Part shown: positions 22,904-34,620 of the stretch, piece by piece
How the letters are laid out: each line of letters opens with the position of its first letter
Position numbering within the stretch: position 1 is the first letter of the stretch
DNA from: Tricholomella constricta
Lineage: Eukaryota; Basidiomycota; Agaricomycetes; Agaricales; Lyophyllaceae
Assembly: GCA_013368375.1 (NCBI GenBank)
Contig: JAACJP010000005.1
Location: 1,566,678 to 1,630,677 of the forward strand
DNA: 64,000 bases
Reading direction: 5' to 3'
Position numbers and translations under genes: made by a program
Notes under the pieces: generated by a model
Database searches by the model: none
What the model saw: only the letters and a program-made list of their open reading frames with translations
What the model was told of the DNA's origin: nothing

Positions 22904-23727
22904 GCTGGACACCAGCTACGTTCCAGAAACGGAAGAGGTGAGAATTTTCGATGCCAAGGTCGATGGTACCCCGGAAGATAAGATAAGATGCAATGGATGC
23001 GCCAGAGGATCTTGATGGCGATATATACATCAACTTTCATTTGTCCAACGAGCCCATCCTCGGACGGACGCCTTCCAATCGATGGCCACCTAGTCACCGT
23101 CGACGTCGGTCCCCCAATGTGAACTGAAATTGATAAAACCACAGAAAAATCTATGATTTTGCTCCGAAAATAGCTTGTTCGTGGATCTCCAACCCCTTGA
23201 CAAGCGTGATATTGCTTCTCGGCGCTCAATTGCGTCGCTTGTGTGCATTTCGGTAGACTGCTTGACTGTCCAAGCTCAATGATCGCACGGAGATCTGATC
23301 GGCATCCCGTTCTTGGTGATTCAAGTTCCCATACTCGCTCAATATATAGAAAGCTTAACTGACATTTGATCAAAGTCACAACGGAAGTTCCACATAATTG
23401 GGGGTCTCGATTCAGACAATACCGCAGCGCGCTCAATTTTCAACTCGTCCTCTATTGGCAAAAGGTTCCTCGTTGCAGTACGACTTGCAGAGATGAATCG
23501 CAATGTGAGGAGCTCTTGGACGAATATAAGCTGCCTCGTAAGCACACCGAATTTAAAAGTCATGGATGCCGTCATTAAATAAAAAACCCTTGCTTCTGCG
23601 TACGCCGCGCAGAAGCGCCACCGGCTGGTACCGGCGATGAGGACCAAGAAAAAATATATAATACGGTGACATCCCCTCCCCACCCTCGCTATCATCGACG
23701 CCTCAGAGGCGCAGTAATCGAAACTCC
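22904..23727. promoter_or_regulatory. Divergent intergenic region
   Basis: About 820 bp between divergent SFM1 and the acidic nuclear-type gene. A 300-codon minus-strand open frame crosses it and exon 2 of SFM1, but its composition shows no conserved motif; I treat it as chance. No regulatory motif is called. Confidence 0.45.
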
Positions 23728-25416
23728 ATGGCGAGCGCTTACGGCCATTCCGCGCGCACCATCCGCCAGCCCAGTCTCGCCGACTGGACAACTCTGGAGA
23801 ATTCCGTGTCACAAGACGAGGAGGAAGAAGACGAGGAGGAACAAGCCACGCAGTAAGTGGCGCGTCTGCACAATCATGATATGTGTTGCAGCAATATCTT
23901 GACTTCCTCACTAGGAAGATGCGCCATCTCCTGAAACCAAAACGCAGCGCTTGGATGCGTTACCTGTCAAAAAAAGGATGGGCCGCAATTGACATTATGC
24001 GCTTCATGCACGCCCGTGAAAAGACCGTTGTCGACGCGTTGAACGAGCAGGACCCCCTGATTCGCGGTCTGGACAAGACGGTCGAGCCGCCCGACCCATG
24101 GTTTCTGGAAGCGATGCAGGGCTACGTACGTCGCGTCCAGCTTTATTTGAGGCATTTGTTAACATCAATTCCAGGAAAGAATAGTTCCTTACCATCACGA
24201 CGAGCCCAAGGAGAAAAGGAAGAAGAGGAAAAAGAAGGACAAAAAGCACAAGGTGAGCTTTGACCTTACCTGGTCCCAATTCACGACGAAATTGAACCAA
24301 GCATCAGGAAGTTGAAGATCGGATTGTCGAAGACGTCCTTTTCAAGCGCAAGAAGAAGAAAAAGAAGAATAAGTCTCCGTCGATCGTTCCCGAAACACCG
24401 CAGACGACCCCACCGCCAATGCGGAAACGACAGCTGAGCCCTGTCTTCATCCGTGAGACCCAGCCAGCACCTCCAACTTCGTTCAGTACCCACGAGCACA
24501 ATGGATCGCATGAGGAGAGCACCGATCCTGACGACGATCCACCGCCGCGACACATTCGAAAACGGGCGAAGAGATCAGTAACACTCACATCAGACGACCA
24601 AGACGACGATCAGCCGAGGGGACGGCGCATAACACGGTCTTCCCCCATACCGAATCGACGATACAGCCAGTGTCTGCGGTCTACCGCAAAGCGATCAAGT
24701 AGGCCTATTTCGTTCGTTGAATGGCACGGTAGCGATGGTGACACCGAGGAGGAACAACAAGAGAGTGGGGACGATTTGGAGGAAGACGAAGACGAAGGCG
24801 ACGGGAAGGAAGAGTACATTGAGACGGAGGATGACAGCAAAGAGGGAGAGAGCGAGGAGGAGAAGTGGGGCGACGACGAAGATGGTGAAGAAGACCACGA
24901 TGTCGATGAAGCGGACGAGGAGGACACTGAAGATGTCATCACGATTCCCAAGCAAAGAACAAAGAAGATGAAGAGAGAAATCGACAATTCCGGAAGCAAC
25001 AAGAAACGTCCTGCGAGTGATGCAAAGGGTGACTTCAAGCACGTAGTAAGCCCCTCCATTATCCGGTATCCAACAATGCTGATCTCCGTTCTTAGCATAC
25101 CATCCATTCGTCGCCCCGTAAGCGAAAAATCGAAGACGAGGACAAGCCTTCAACGCCAAAGAAGCACAAACCGGTAATGTCTACTCCTTACCCCGTCGTC
25201 AATCATTCGGGATTTCATGAACGGAATTTCTTAGGAAGCGGAACACGTTGTTGTCTCCCAAACCCCACAGAAAAGGCCAAAGCTTATGGTAAGCAGAATC
25301 TACCCTGCGCTTATCGTGGACGTCCGCTGATCATGTCGTATTGCAGCGGCACTTCACGCACATATTTTGTATCACAGACAGTGACGGCAGTAATAGCACC
25401 GAAGTTGGACGTATGA
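23728..25416 (+). CDS. Acidic/basic low-complexity nuclear-type protein
   Basis: Multi-exon gene of unknown function. The start at 23728 opens with MASAYGHSARTIRQ and an acidic DEEEEDEEE run. A plausible first intron (23853-23914) joins to a short folded-looking region (RKM-less join; MRHLLKPKRSAWMRYL to WFLEAMQGY, ending near 24123). Further GT-AG introns at about 24124-24175 and 24252-24308 lead into lysine-rich blocks, an RRITRSSP stretch, then a long Asp/Glu-rich tract (about 24740-24940) and basic segments near 25100 and 25240; the frame ends with a TGA at 25414-25416. Alternating acidic and Lys-rich patches fit a chromatin or nucleolar protein. I recognise no family. Exon boundaries after 25040 are less certain. 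Confidence 0.6.
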
Positions 25417-26644
25417 CCATTCCACTCTATGAGCACTGAACACTTCTAAGCTTGTAGCACTGCGTCCCCCTGTTTTGATACTGCTTGAATGTATATTACT
25501 CACAAACAAAAGTCGTTATTGATCCAGTTTAATAGAAGTTACTGATCTCCCAATCGTCCAATCTAGAACTTCGAATCACAGTCACCACTGATCTCCTAAG
25601 GACGCGAATGAACAGTTGGTAAAGACAGCATTCCTCTTAAAACTGGTGGCCAGTCCACCATGTACTTGAAACAAGCGAAGTATCGGTAGCGTGACACTAA
25701 GGTAATGAGTTTGGTACGGCGGGCGGCCTCGTTACCACTGTAATAAAGTTGTAAGCACACCGGGGACTCCTTGGACCTGAACCACGATGTGGTCAGGTGT
25801 TGTCACACGCCCAGTGAGGGGCGGTGCCGACGTGGCAGTGAACACCCGTCGCTCCTACTCAATAGGAAAGATGCAAACATTGTATCTACCAAGGCTCTTC
25901 CAAGAAGGAAAAGCGAGTCCCCCGCCCCAATACTCCCCTCCCAAGGAAGTTAACCCTCCAAACGCATAATGCGCCCAGTCTGCGAACTAAGGAGAAACTT
26001 ACAGAATTTAACGGCACACGTGGCCCCGGACCCAGCCGAATGAAAGTAGAGCGACACAAACACGCTGTTCGACGTACATGCATCCAACCTAATCTCGTAG
26101 TACGCTGACCCGCACAAGAGACCAAGGAGAGTGCACCCACATTCTTTACTCTCCACATCAGTGGCATGAGAGAACCCCAAGCCCAAACCGAATAACGCTG
26201 TTCCAAAGATAAAATCACAAATCAATCACCGCTCTCAACCCAGGCGTGCAAACCTTCTACGCCTCAAGGCCGTAACTCAATTGAACAGTTAGCGTAAGAT
26301 TACGGAAATAACACACCGGCTGCTGTACCGTTGGGGCAGGCGGGTGCCCGGTCCCACGTTGATCAGACATGGGATGATGAAAGATGTGCTGGCATGAATA
26401 ATATAAAGGCCCCCTGTGTTGCAGAACATTCCGTCCATTGAGGACTCGTTGCATGGACCCGTGATCCGTGAATACTCCGGATCCACTTCTGATACCGCAT
26501 TTGGCAAATTAATTGCCAAATGAGGCAACACATGCATCAGCAGCACGACCTGCCGCATGGCTTCATGCAGTACACCACACGGTGAATGTCAATAATAAGA
26601 GTCACCAGGGCTGCCCTCCATTTTATTTTCTTCTCTCCACTACA
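25417..26644. other. Gene-free stretch upstream of KDZ transposase
   Basis: About 1.2 kb without a supportable gene. Composition shifts here from the gene-dense side to transposon DNA. A 10-bp-arm palindrome (26498-26522) lies at its right end. The left terminus of the KDZ element is probably within this stretch, but I could not identify a terminal repeat. Confidence 0.5.
26498..26522. promoter_or_regulatory. Perfect palindrome upstream of transposase
   Basis: Arms CATTTGGCAA and TTGCCAAATG flank a 5-nt AT loop, 123 bp before the KDZ start codon. It could be a transposase or regulator binding site; function is inferred only. Confidence 0.45.
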
Positions 26645-29600
26645 ATGCGCAGAAGTAAGAAAAGAAGACGCGATGTCGATGAATTCCATGAGGATGACAA
26701 CTTTGATGTTGTGGAGGAGGTCATTGAAGACCGAACCACTCCCACAGGCCACCATATCCAGAGAACCCAGGTCCCTTTCCGTTGGATGACACCCGAGCCT
26801 GTGCCAGACACCTTCCCAGTCAGTGATGCTGTAGAAGTCACTGACCTTCTGAATGATGACAGTGCACATGGCACGGCTCCACATATCGATGCTCAAGGCT
26901 ATCCAGGTGATTCCGTTGATGAAGTTAATGCGACCAGGCAACGTAAAGTATGTGACAAGAATGACATTCTTTCTATGGGTTTAATTATTCCACTCAGAGG
27001 CAGCATGACTACATCATGGAATTTGTCGACCATGCACCACAACTATTGCAAGGACTGTTAGCCCGGGAAGCCAGAAGTCCAGCAACAGCCTGTCCAATGT
27101 GCCCCGATGACTTCAAAGGTGAATGGCGCTGCCTTGATTGCATTGCGCCGAGGTTGCTATGCTGTGGCTGTATGCGCCGGAGCCATTCCGATAACCCCTT
27201 GCACTGGATTGAGAATTGGACAGGTACTTTCTTCCGTAGGGCCAGCCTCTGGGAGGTCGGAGCATATATTCTCATCCCGCATTGCTCCAGTGAGCCATTG
27301 TGTCCAGGGCTTGTGTTCCAAAGTCAGCAATTGGAGCGACATCAGGAACAAAAGGACAGGGAGAGTGGTGTGTCAGTGACTGTGGCACAATCCGATGGTG
27401 ATCAAGCGCGTGCCTTCCAATCCGATCCCGGGCCCGGACCTGGGGCTGGACTCCCTGCCCTCCTTACCAACTTCCTTGACGAGGACGATGGTGACATGAG
27501 AACCTTTTGTGGCCCGGAACCCGATGACGATGGTCGTGCAAATGAAGCCGCAGAGGAAGCTGTCATGGACCCCGTAGATCTTGCACTACCGCGGCATGAC
27601 GGGATGAACAACAGTTATGTCCGTGTGGTACACATCAATGGTGATCACTACATCCCCTTGGTGTATTGTAAATGTACGCCGGGTTCTACTCCAATGGATC
27701 TAATTCATGCCCGGCTTGTCCCAACAAGCTTTGACCGGTATCGCACTCTCTTTACGACAGCCGTACTGGATGACTATCGGCTCGCCAACCTGGAATGCAA
27801 AGCATCAGCCTTTCAGTACTGGCAGAAGCTGGGACGCGTAACTTCACTCACTGGCAACTCGGCGGACGTGGACAACTTCTACTGGGAATTGCGACGGCTT
27901 TCCCGATGCTGGCGATGGTTGAAAAAAATCAAATGGGCTGGATACGGGCACGGGAAAACAGACCCGATGAATTCGGCCCCGGGAGAGCTTGCTATTTTCT
28001 GTCCTACCTGTCCACAACCCGGTGTGAATCTCCCTCCGGACTGGGAAATGGATCCAAACAAGTAAGCTTCCCACTGCTAAGTGTATATGCGGAACTTTGT
28101 GGCTGACGGGAATTTCAAGGCTGACCATGTGCACCACAAGAATCCGGCGCCAGATGTCTGGTTGTCGGAGGGTGGTGGCATGATGGCAAAGGATGCAGAT
28201 TATAAGGAGTTTTTGGCAAATGCGGTGGAAAAGCCGACTGTGAGTTCATCTGTCTACTATTCCCGAAGTGTCGATGCTGGAATCTGTGCTGGAATTCATT
28301 CCGGACTCCGGGCTCAGATCCAGAAATCTGAATCTGGAACTGAAGTAGAAGGCGCCCTGCGAGAACCAATTTCGGGCCGTAGAACAAGTGTTGCTCACCT
28401 CAAAGGCATGCGATGTCACCGGAATTGTTGCGATTGCCTGTGCCCGCCACGGGTGCTTTGCACCGAACAGTCTGACCAACATGGATGCCGGTGAAAAGCA
28501 AGCCGTGACCGACTGGGCATTCCTTCAGGCATTGAAAACTACCAATATGGGACCCATTCTGCTTGTCCTGTTCATTTATGACATTGTCTGCCAGTATATC
28601 ATTCACCTCATGGCCCGGATCGGAGACAAGCTACCGCCCGGGTTGCTAATTGAACGTGCTATAGGTCTCATGCATGCCCACAGACACAAGGATGCGTGTT
28701 TTTTCCGCTATGCTTCTTCCTTCATTCCTGGGGCCGCAATTGTGGCCGGGGAAATATTGGAAAGCTTATGGTCAGTTCTGAACACAATATCTCCAATGAC
28801 ACAGACAGCAACATTAGCGCACCGGGCAGAAATCCTGGATGACCACATGAATGCTTCTAATTGGAAAAAGCTCCGGACATGCATGAGTGGCCTTTCCTGA
28901 TTCCGCACAGCCCAAATCCATTTAACCCGGTTGAATCCGGATTGCCCTAGCGGCCGCCCTGTGCAAACGCTTCACCCGGGCCACTGAAATGCGGGATGCG
29001 ACCGGAACATATTACGATGAATTGGTCGGCACCATGGATCCGGCTGCCGTTGCGGTATGGGAGGCTGTAATCAAGGTTGCAGAGGATTGCCGGCTGGACA
29101 ACATCACAGCAATGGACATCCTCCGGGCCCGAACGACAGAAGTGACTGTCGGACAACGATCTACCCGTTCACACAACATCTCAACGGTGGATGAAGAATG
29201 GATTCAGCTCGCGTTGGATTTGGAAATCTCCCAGTAAGTGTATATGATGCCCCATAGTGAAAGCACTGAATCTATTGTGTTGAAGGATTGACATCCAGGA
29301 CCGGGTCAAGCGGCTTTCCACGGACCCTCGGCTGGAGGACTGGAAATCCATCGAGGTTGACAGAGGCACCCTGAATAGGCAGTTACTCGTGCTTAGCACT
29401 CTGCAGTCGCATGCCGGCTACACTGGGCATGCCGCCGCAGACACCCTTGATCCATTAGACATGGGAGCCTTTGACAACCTTGACAATCCGGCCAAGGCCC
29501 CGAACCCGGTTTCACGCAATGACAACCCGGAAACACCAGCTTATCCCAATGTTCTGCCCGAACGGATTACCATTCCATTGCCGTCCTCTACCCAGGACAC

Positions 29601-29933
29601 AGAATCACCCGCAGCCAAACTTGAGCTTGTACTCCGCATATCGCAGGCTGAGGAACTTCTCAATACCCTTAGGGAGCTCATCGCCGAGAAGTCATTCTTG
29701 TATTCGCAAGTGCTCCGGGTTGCACCACGGAAAGTGGTCCGGACCCGGGTTCGTGGAACTTTAGCAATCACAAACAAGAAAATTGCTGCACTCAGCCGAT
29801 CATACCGGAGGTGTTGGGCTGCCTTAGTGTCCCTCAGTGCTGACCGGGAAGTTCTGCAAACGTACAAGGTCATGGAGCCGCAGGATCTGCACAGCAGTAC
29901 GGCAATCCAGGATCCAAATCTTGCTGGTGCATC
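26645..29933 (+). CDS. KDZ-superfamily transposase with CxC2 cysteine cluster
   Basis: A DDE-type transposase of the Kyakuja-Dileera-Zisupton group. The N-terminus starts MRRSKKRRRDVDEF (nuclear-type basic). After an intron (26948-26997) comes the CxC2 cluster: CPMCPDDFKGEWRCLDC then CCGCMRRSHSDNPLHWI. Later motifs are YCKCTPGSTPMDLIHARL, GELAIFCPTCPQPGVNLP, the catalytic-Asp region NFVADGNFKAD, CARHGCFAPNS, YDIVCQYI, and the Glu-containing GEILESLWSVLN with LAHRAEILDDHMNASNWKKL. Plausible introns lie at about 28239-28350, 28885-28963 and 29235-29286. At 28063-28082 the frame breaks across a 20-nt gap too short for a normal intron, so this copy may be damaged. A solo LTR sits at the 3' end; the usual KDZ C-terminus is not found beyond it. 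Confidence 0.82.
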
Positions 29934-30401
29934 TGTTAGGGCGACCTCACGAGCAGAGCTGAGTCGTACTGGCAGAGGGGAATCCGAAGTTATATTAAGT
30001 ACAGTAAGGAATGTAAAGAGGGGCTTACCTGGCAGAGGGGAATCTGAAGAGAATAGACTAAGGATCCCCAATGCCAGTAGGCCGACTATATACGAGTACT
30101 GTACATAATAATCAAGGAATGGTCTGCGGTGCATGTATGGACACGTTCCCAATGCTGTCCGATCCTCGTGGCTCAGGGTACGGGCACGAGTTGGGGCAGC
30201 CAACGTCGGGATGTCGGGTGGTCGGGATCAGCGTCGGGTGCGTGCAGAGAGAGATGGGAAAAGACAGGAAGTGTGTAAGTATATACACCGACGCTTGGGT
30301 TGGAGCGTCGGGGGTCGGGATCGCGAACGGTCGGGAACGATCGCATGAGCGGGGGGACAATTGGTGAGCATCGGAGGGCGCGAAAGGGAGTTCCCCTAAC
30401 A
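29934..30401 (-). repeat. Solo LTR of Gypsy family A
   Basis: A 468-bp sequence with TGTTAGGG...CCCTAACA ends, the reverse complement of the LTRs at 34621-35169 and 38495-38884. It shares their duplicated block TTCCCCTCTGCCAG and the GTACATACA-type region. No internal element is attached, so it is a solo LTR from LTR-LTR recombination. Flanking pentamers are GCATC and GCAAC, an imperfect (4/5) target duplication. It terminates the recognisable KDZ coding region. Confidence 0.85.
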
Positions 30402-30650
30402 GCAACGCCTCCAGCTCGACGAGGGTGCGATGCAGAGCACCATCTGCGATGTACATGTCGGAAGCGAAGGCGTTACGCGTGAGGTCAAGGGCTACGACAA
30501 ATTTTCAGAAAAGAGGAAAGAGAGAACGAAGAGAAGTGAAGGAAACTCACCATCAACGCGAATGCGAAGGTCCAAGGCATGACCACGCCAATGGTCCCGA
30601 ACCTCCTCGAGATGGACGACGTGCCCCTGCAGACCAGCAACCTCACAGGG
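30402..30650 (-). pseudogene. Fragment of a minus-strand coding sequence
   Basis: On the minus strand an open segment ending IRVDG at a GTGAGT donor (near 30552) is followed, after a short intron-like gap, by a segment reading AFASDMYIADGALHRTLVELEAL up to the solo LTR. The splice-like junction and biased codons look like two exons of a gene cut by the LTR insertion. I do not recognise the family. Confidence 0.35.
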
Positions 30651-30800
30651 CAGGGCACTACAATGTAATGTGACCAACGCTCCAGCGGGCCTATACAGTG
30701 TACCGTAATTGACGCATCGAGTGGGTCCTCTGTGTCATAGCGGACACCTTTACAGTGTATCGTTGTTGATGGAGAAGCGGACTTCATACACTGTAAGGTA
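30651..30800. repeat. Terminus related to the long-TIR transposon
   Basis: The sequence starting CAGGGCACTACAATGTAATG, with a CCAGCGGGCC word shortly after, resembles the end of the DNA transposon at 42033-57387 (right end, reversed: ACAGGCACTACAATGTAGCG). No matching opposite end was found nearby, so this is likely a truncated relative. Confidence 0.5.
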
Positions 30801-30849
30801 CGTTACCGCAGCGGCGGGCTCCCTTCGCCGCCAGAGAGCCCTCATGGCC

Positions 30850-31110
30850 AAACCATTACCACCGCGGCCGGCTTTTCTTCAGGATCCGTGTATTCTGGGT
30901 TGAGATTGATTATCCGGATTAGCATTCAGGCAGCGCAATACCGGGCCTGTATAACAATCCGTGAATTCTGTGCTTTGTCCCAGGTCCATTACCGGTGTGG
31001 CCGGCCTTTCTTCCAGATCCATGTATTCCGGGTCGAGATTGGTTATCCGGATTAGCATTCAGGCAGCACCTACCTGGCCTCTATATTAATTTGTGAGTTT
31101 TGTGCATCCA
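30850..31110. repeat. Two-copy tandem repeat, period about 133 bp
   Basis: A unit starting at 30853 (CCATTACC) recurs from 30986 with shared words such as TATCCGGATTAGCATTCAGG. The copies are visibly diverged. A partial third echo (ATCCGGATCTGGACTCAGGC) lies near 31155. It may be subterminal DNA of the KDZ element. Confidence 0.6.
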
Positions 31111-31352
31111 TACCAGGGGTCAGAATTGAAAATTCCTTTCCGGGATTTGAATATCCGGATCTGGACTCAGGCAGTCTAGATGTGCTGCAATATTGTTCTG
31201 GATCTGCACATTTTCAGGCAGTCGAAAGTCACTCACACTTCAGTGGAGATTGATTGTAATAGGGTACAAAGTTTAATTAAATATCACAGTGTATAATAGA
31301 TACAGCAATCAATGTTTTCAAAAGAGTAATGACATTTTTCTGTCTCTAGATC
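31111..31352. other. AT-rich spacer, no gene seen
   Basis: About 240 bp between the tandem repeat and the SDFDF-repeat gene stop codon. It would include that gene's 3' end. Confidence 0.5.
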
Positions 31353-32697
31353 CTACATATCTCCTTCATTCAGCTCATCCACATCTTCACCCAAAATAAG
31401 TGCATCGGAGAAGTTGGCAAAATGGTCAGCGGAGTAGGGGCCATGGACCGGAGCCGGAGCCGGGCCCTCATCCAAATCCGAATCCAGGTCCGTCCCTAAG
31501 GCCTCTTCCGAGTCCGTATTGGAATTGCTATCCATTTCTGTGTCCGTGTCTGTATCTGTATCACTTTGATGGTTGAATGAGCTTTCATGCTCATCAGTGG
31601 CTCCTCGCCTATGCTTACCTCATTGTCGATGTCCATTGGGTCAGAGACGTCAAAATCAAAATCGGATCCGGCTTCGCTTGGGATGGCTGCCGGGTCCGGC
31701 TGGGAGGTGAATTTAAAGTCTGATCCCGCTGCGCTTGGGGCCTGGACAATGGCATTGGATATTGTGGGGGTGACGGATGGCAGCGTGAAGTCAAAGTCAG
31801 ATCGCGCCTCACTTACAGCGTGGATCAGAGGGCGAGTAGGAGACATAGAGAAGTCGAAATCAGAATGTGCCTCACTTGCAGCACGGATGAATCTCCTGGG
31901 TGACTGGACTGAAAAATCGAAGTCGGAACCCGCCTTACTGCTCAGATGTGGCCCAGAGCTGTTAGTATGGCTGGTGGGAGCGGGGGCAGCTGCAGGACCA
32001 AGGTTGGGCACAGAGTTGACATTGAAGTCGAAGTCGGAACTTGCCACACTTTGAGGACTGGGATTGCGATCCGGAATTGCAAGCTCGACATCCGAACCCG
32101 GCTTTCTTGCCGCATGAGCCGGGGGCAGTTGACCAGAGGACAGGACAGAGAAGTCAAAATCTGAGGCAGCTTGGCTTGCAGCGCAACCTGGCGGGATTTG
32201 ACTAGCTGACAGAATGAAGAAGTCAAAGTCCGAACCCGCCTCGCTTGCAGGGCGAGGGGCGGTGACGGGAATGGCAAGCGGGATTGGATGGCTTGACGGT
32301 ACTGAGAAGTCAAAGTCCGAACCTGCCTCACTTGCAGGGCGAGGGGCGGGAATGGGAGTGGTACTCGAAGCCAGAGAGATGTCATCTGCTGCTTGCATGG
32401 AAGAGTTGAGATCCAAAGGAGGCCTAACATCTTTGAAGTTATGTTTTTTGGCCGTCCTTCCCTGGCCGGTGGCAGGAGTTTGCATGGGAGGGGGCCAGCT
32501 TAGTCCTTGGCGGTCGGACGGCACATGGGGTGGCTCAGGAACCTGAAATAGGAGGGGAGGGGGCCCGGGGGTCGGTAGCCAGTATGATGGCACGGAGTGC
32601 CAATCCGGGAAACTCTTCGGATTCAACATCGGAGGAGATACATTGTCATCCGCGAGTCCCTCGAATCTTGGTCGCCGGGTCCCTTTCATAGACTCGG
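31353..32697 (-). CDS. Protein with tandem SDFDF motifs, unknown function
   Basis: Main frame from ATG 32697 (MKGTRRPRFEG) runs to about 31610; the C-terminal exon continues in another frame to the stop at 31353 (DSNSNTDSEEALGTD to VDELNEGDM). The join needs a very short intron (about 29 nt, GTAAGC...GATGAG) or a one-base frameshift. The centre holds ten spaced copies of a motif like SEAGSDFDF; eight are exact SDFDF and two degenerate (SDVEL, SDFKF), separated by 12-30 residue Pro/Ser-rich linkers. The rest is proline-rich and then acidic. No fold is evident; it reads as a disordered multivalent binding protein. The frame continues upstream into a truncated LTR at 32738, so the true N-terminus may be lost. 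Confidence 0.5.
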
Positions 32698-32737
32698 CTT
32701 CTGACCATTCACCCGTCAGGGTTCCCACAGACAGATC

Positions 32738-32896
32738 TGTCAGGGGAACTCCTGTTCGCGCTCTCCGATGCTCACAGATCGTTCCCCGACTCATGCGCTC
32801 GCCCCCGACCGACCGATCGCGATCCTGACCCGACGCTCCGACCCTAGCATCGGTGTACATACTTACTCACTTCCTGTCGTTTTCCCTCCTTCCCTG
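32738..32896 (+). repeat. Truncated 5' LTR, family A
   Basis: Starts TGTCAGGGGAACTCC and follows the family A LTR for about 160 bp, then switches without a break to reverse-transcriptase sequence. Confidence 0.75.
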
Positions 32897-34610
32897 CATC
32901 TTAATTTACACCAAGACATTAGAGGAACACCGTCGGGTCGCGCGACTGGTATTAGACCGAATCCGCAAACATAAGCTGTTCTTAAAGCCCGAGAAATGCG
33001 ATTTTGAGCAGACCAAGATCGAGTATCTTGGGCTAATCATCTCGCACGGGCAAGCGGAAATGGATCCGGTCAAGGTCGCTGGAGTGCCAGAATGGCCGGC
33101 GCCGAAGAACAAGAAGGAAGTGCAAGCGTTCCTAGGCTTCACCAATTTCTACCGACGGTTCATCCAGGACTTTTCGCACCACGCCCGACCCCTGTTCGAT
33201 CTGACGGGCAAGGACGTCGCCTGGCGGTGGGGAGAGTCGGAGCAGTCGGCCTTTGGCCTTCTGAAGTCTGCAATCACGTCGGGGCCAGTCCTCATGTTCC
33301 CCGACAACGACCGACCGTACCGCATCGAAGCCGATTCCTCCGACTTCGCAACAGGCGCAGTCCTGTCGCAAGAGTCGCCGACCGATGGCAAATGGCACCC
33401 AGTCGCGTTCTACTCAAAGAGCTTGAACGCGGTCGAGCGGAACTACGAGATCCACGACAAGGAGATGCTGGCGATCATCCGGTCTCTGGAGGAATGGCGA
33501 CACTTCGTAGAAGGCGCAAAGCACAAGGTGGAGATCTGGACCGACCACAAGAACCTTGAGTACTTCCTCACCGCGAAGAAGCTCAATCGGCGTCAAGCCC
33601 GATGGTCGCTCTACCTCGCCAACTTCGACTTCGCTCTCCACCACCGTCCTGGCCGTAGCATGGGCAAGCCCGACACATTATCACGTCGCTCCGACCACGG
33701 CGACGGAAGTGCTGACAACGCCGACATCGTACTGCTCAGGCCCGAGTTCTTCGCCGTTCGCGCAACCGAAGGCTTTGCACTGGTCGGAGAGGAGGACGAT
33801 GTGCTGAAAGCGATCCGCAAGGGCAATCGCGATGGAGCGCAGGAGGATGTGGTCGCGAAAGCGGCGCAACTGGTCAAGGCATCCAAGATCGCCGGTCGCT
33901 CCCTACGCTTCGGCGAGTGGGGAGAGGAGGGCGGTCTGCTCACGTTCCGTGGACGGATCTATGTCCCGAACGTCCCAGACCTCCGCTGACGCATTGTGGA
34001 GCAGCACCACGACTCCAAGGTCGCTGGTCACCCCGGTCGCTGGAAGACGTTTGAATTGGTGTCACGAAACTACTGGTGGCCCCAGGTATCACATTTCATT
34101 GGGTCTTACACCTGCACCTGCGATATGTGCCTGCGCACCAAGCCACGTCACCAGCTCCCGGTTGGACAGTTGCAGCCGCTCCCAATCCCCAAAGGCCGGT
34201 GGAACATCGTTTCGGTGGACTTCATCACCGAACTCCCAGAATCCAACGGCCACGACGCGATCATGAACGTCGTGGATTCGGTCGGAAAGCGCGCGCATTT
34301 CATCACGTCGCACATGACCTGTTCGGCTTTGGGAGCTGCGAACCTCTACCGCTGCCACGTCTGGAAGCTGCACGGTCTCCCTGACGCATTCGTCTCCGAT
34401 CGAGGTCCACAGTTTGTCGCCGAGTTCACGCGCGAACTGTACAGACTCCTGGGTATCAAGTTGTCGGCTTCGACAGCGTACCACCCACAGACCGACGGAC
34501 AGACTGAGCGCATCAACCAGGAGCTGGAACAATTCTTGCAGGTCTTCTGCAATGAGCGCCAGAACGACTGGGAGGACCTCCTGCCCGACGCCGAATTAAG
34601 CTACAATAAA
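32897..34610 (+). pseudogene. Gypsy family A pol fragment (RT end, RNase H, integrase)
   Basis: Reads [17 protein letters not shown] (end of RT), the RT thumb with [19 protein letters not shown], an RNase H domain (EADSSDFATGAVLSQ, FYSKSLNAVERNYEIHDKEM, WTDHKNLEYF), the integrase zinc region partly degraded, then VDFITELPESNGHDAIM and HGLPDAFVSDRGPQF to HPQTDGQTERINQELEQF. A TGA at 33987-33989 and a frame change separate the first segment (to 33989) from the second (33996 on). The RT catalytic motif is missing because of the 5' deletion. Not functional. Confidence 0.88.
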
Positions 34611-34620
34611 GGGGGGGTGA

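Noticed and set aside
22534..23436. 300-codon minus-strand ORF
   Set aside because: It runs through an SFM1 intron and the divergent promoter; no conserved motif, while the spliced SFM1 model explains the conserved part.
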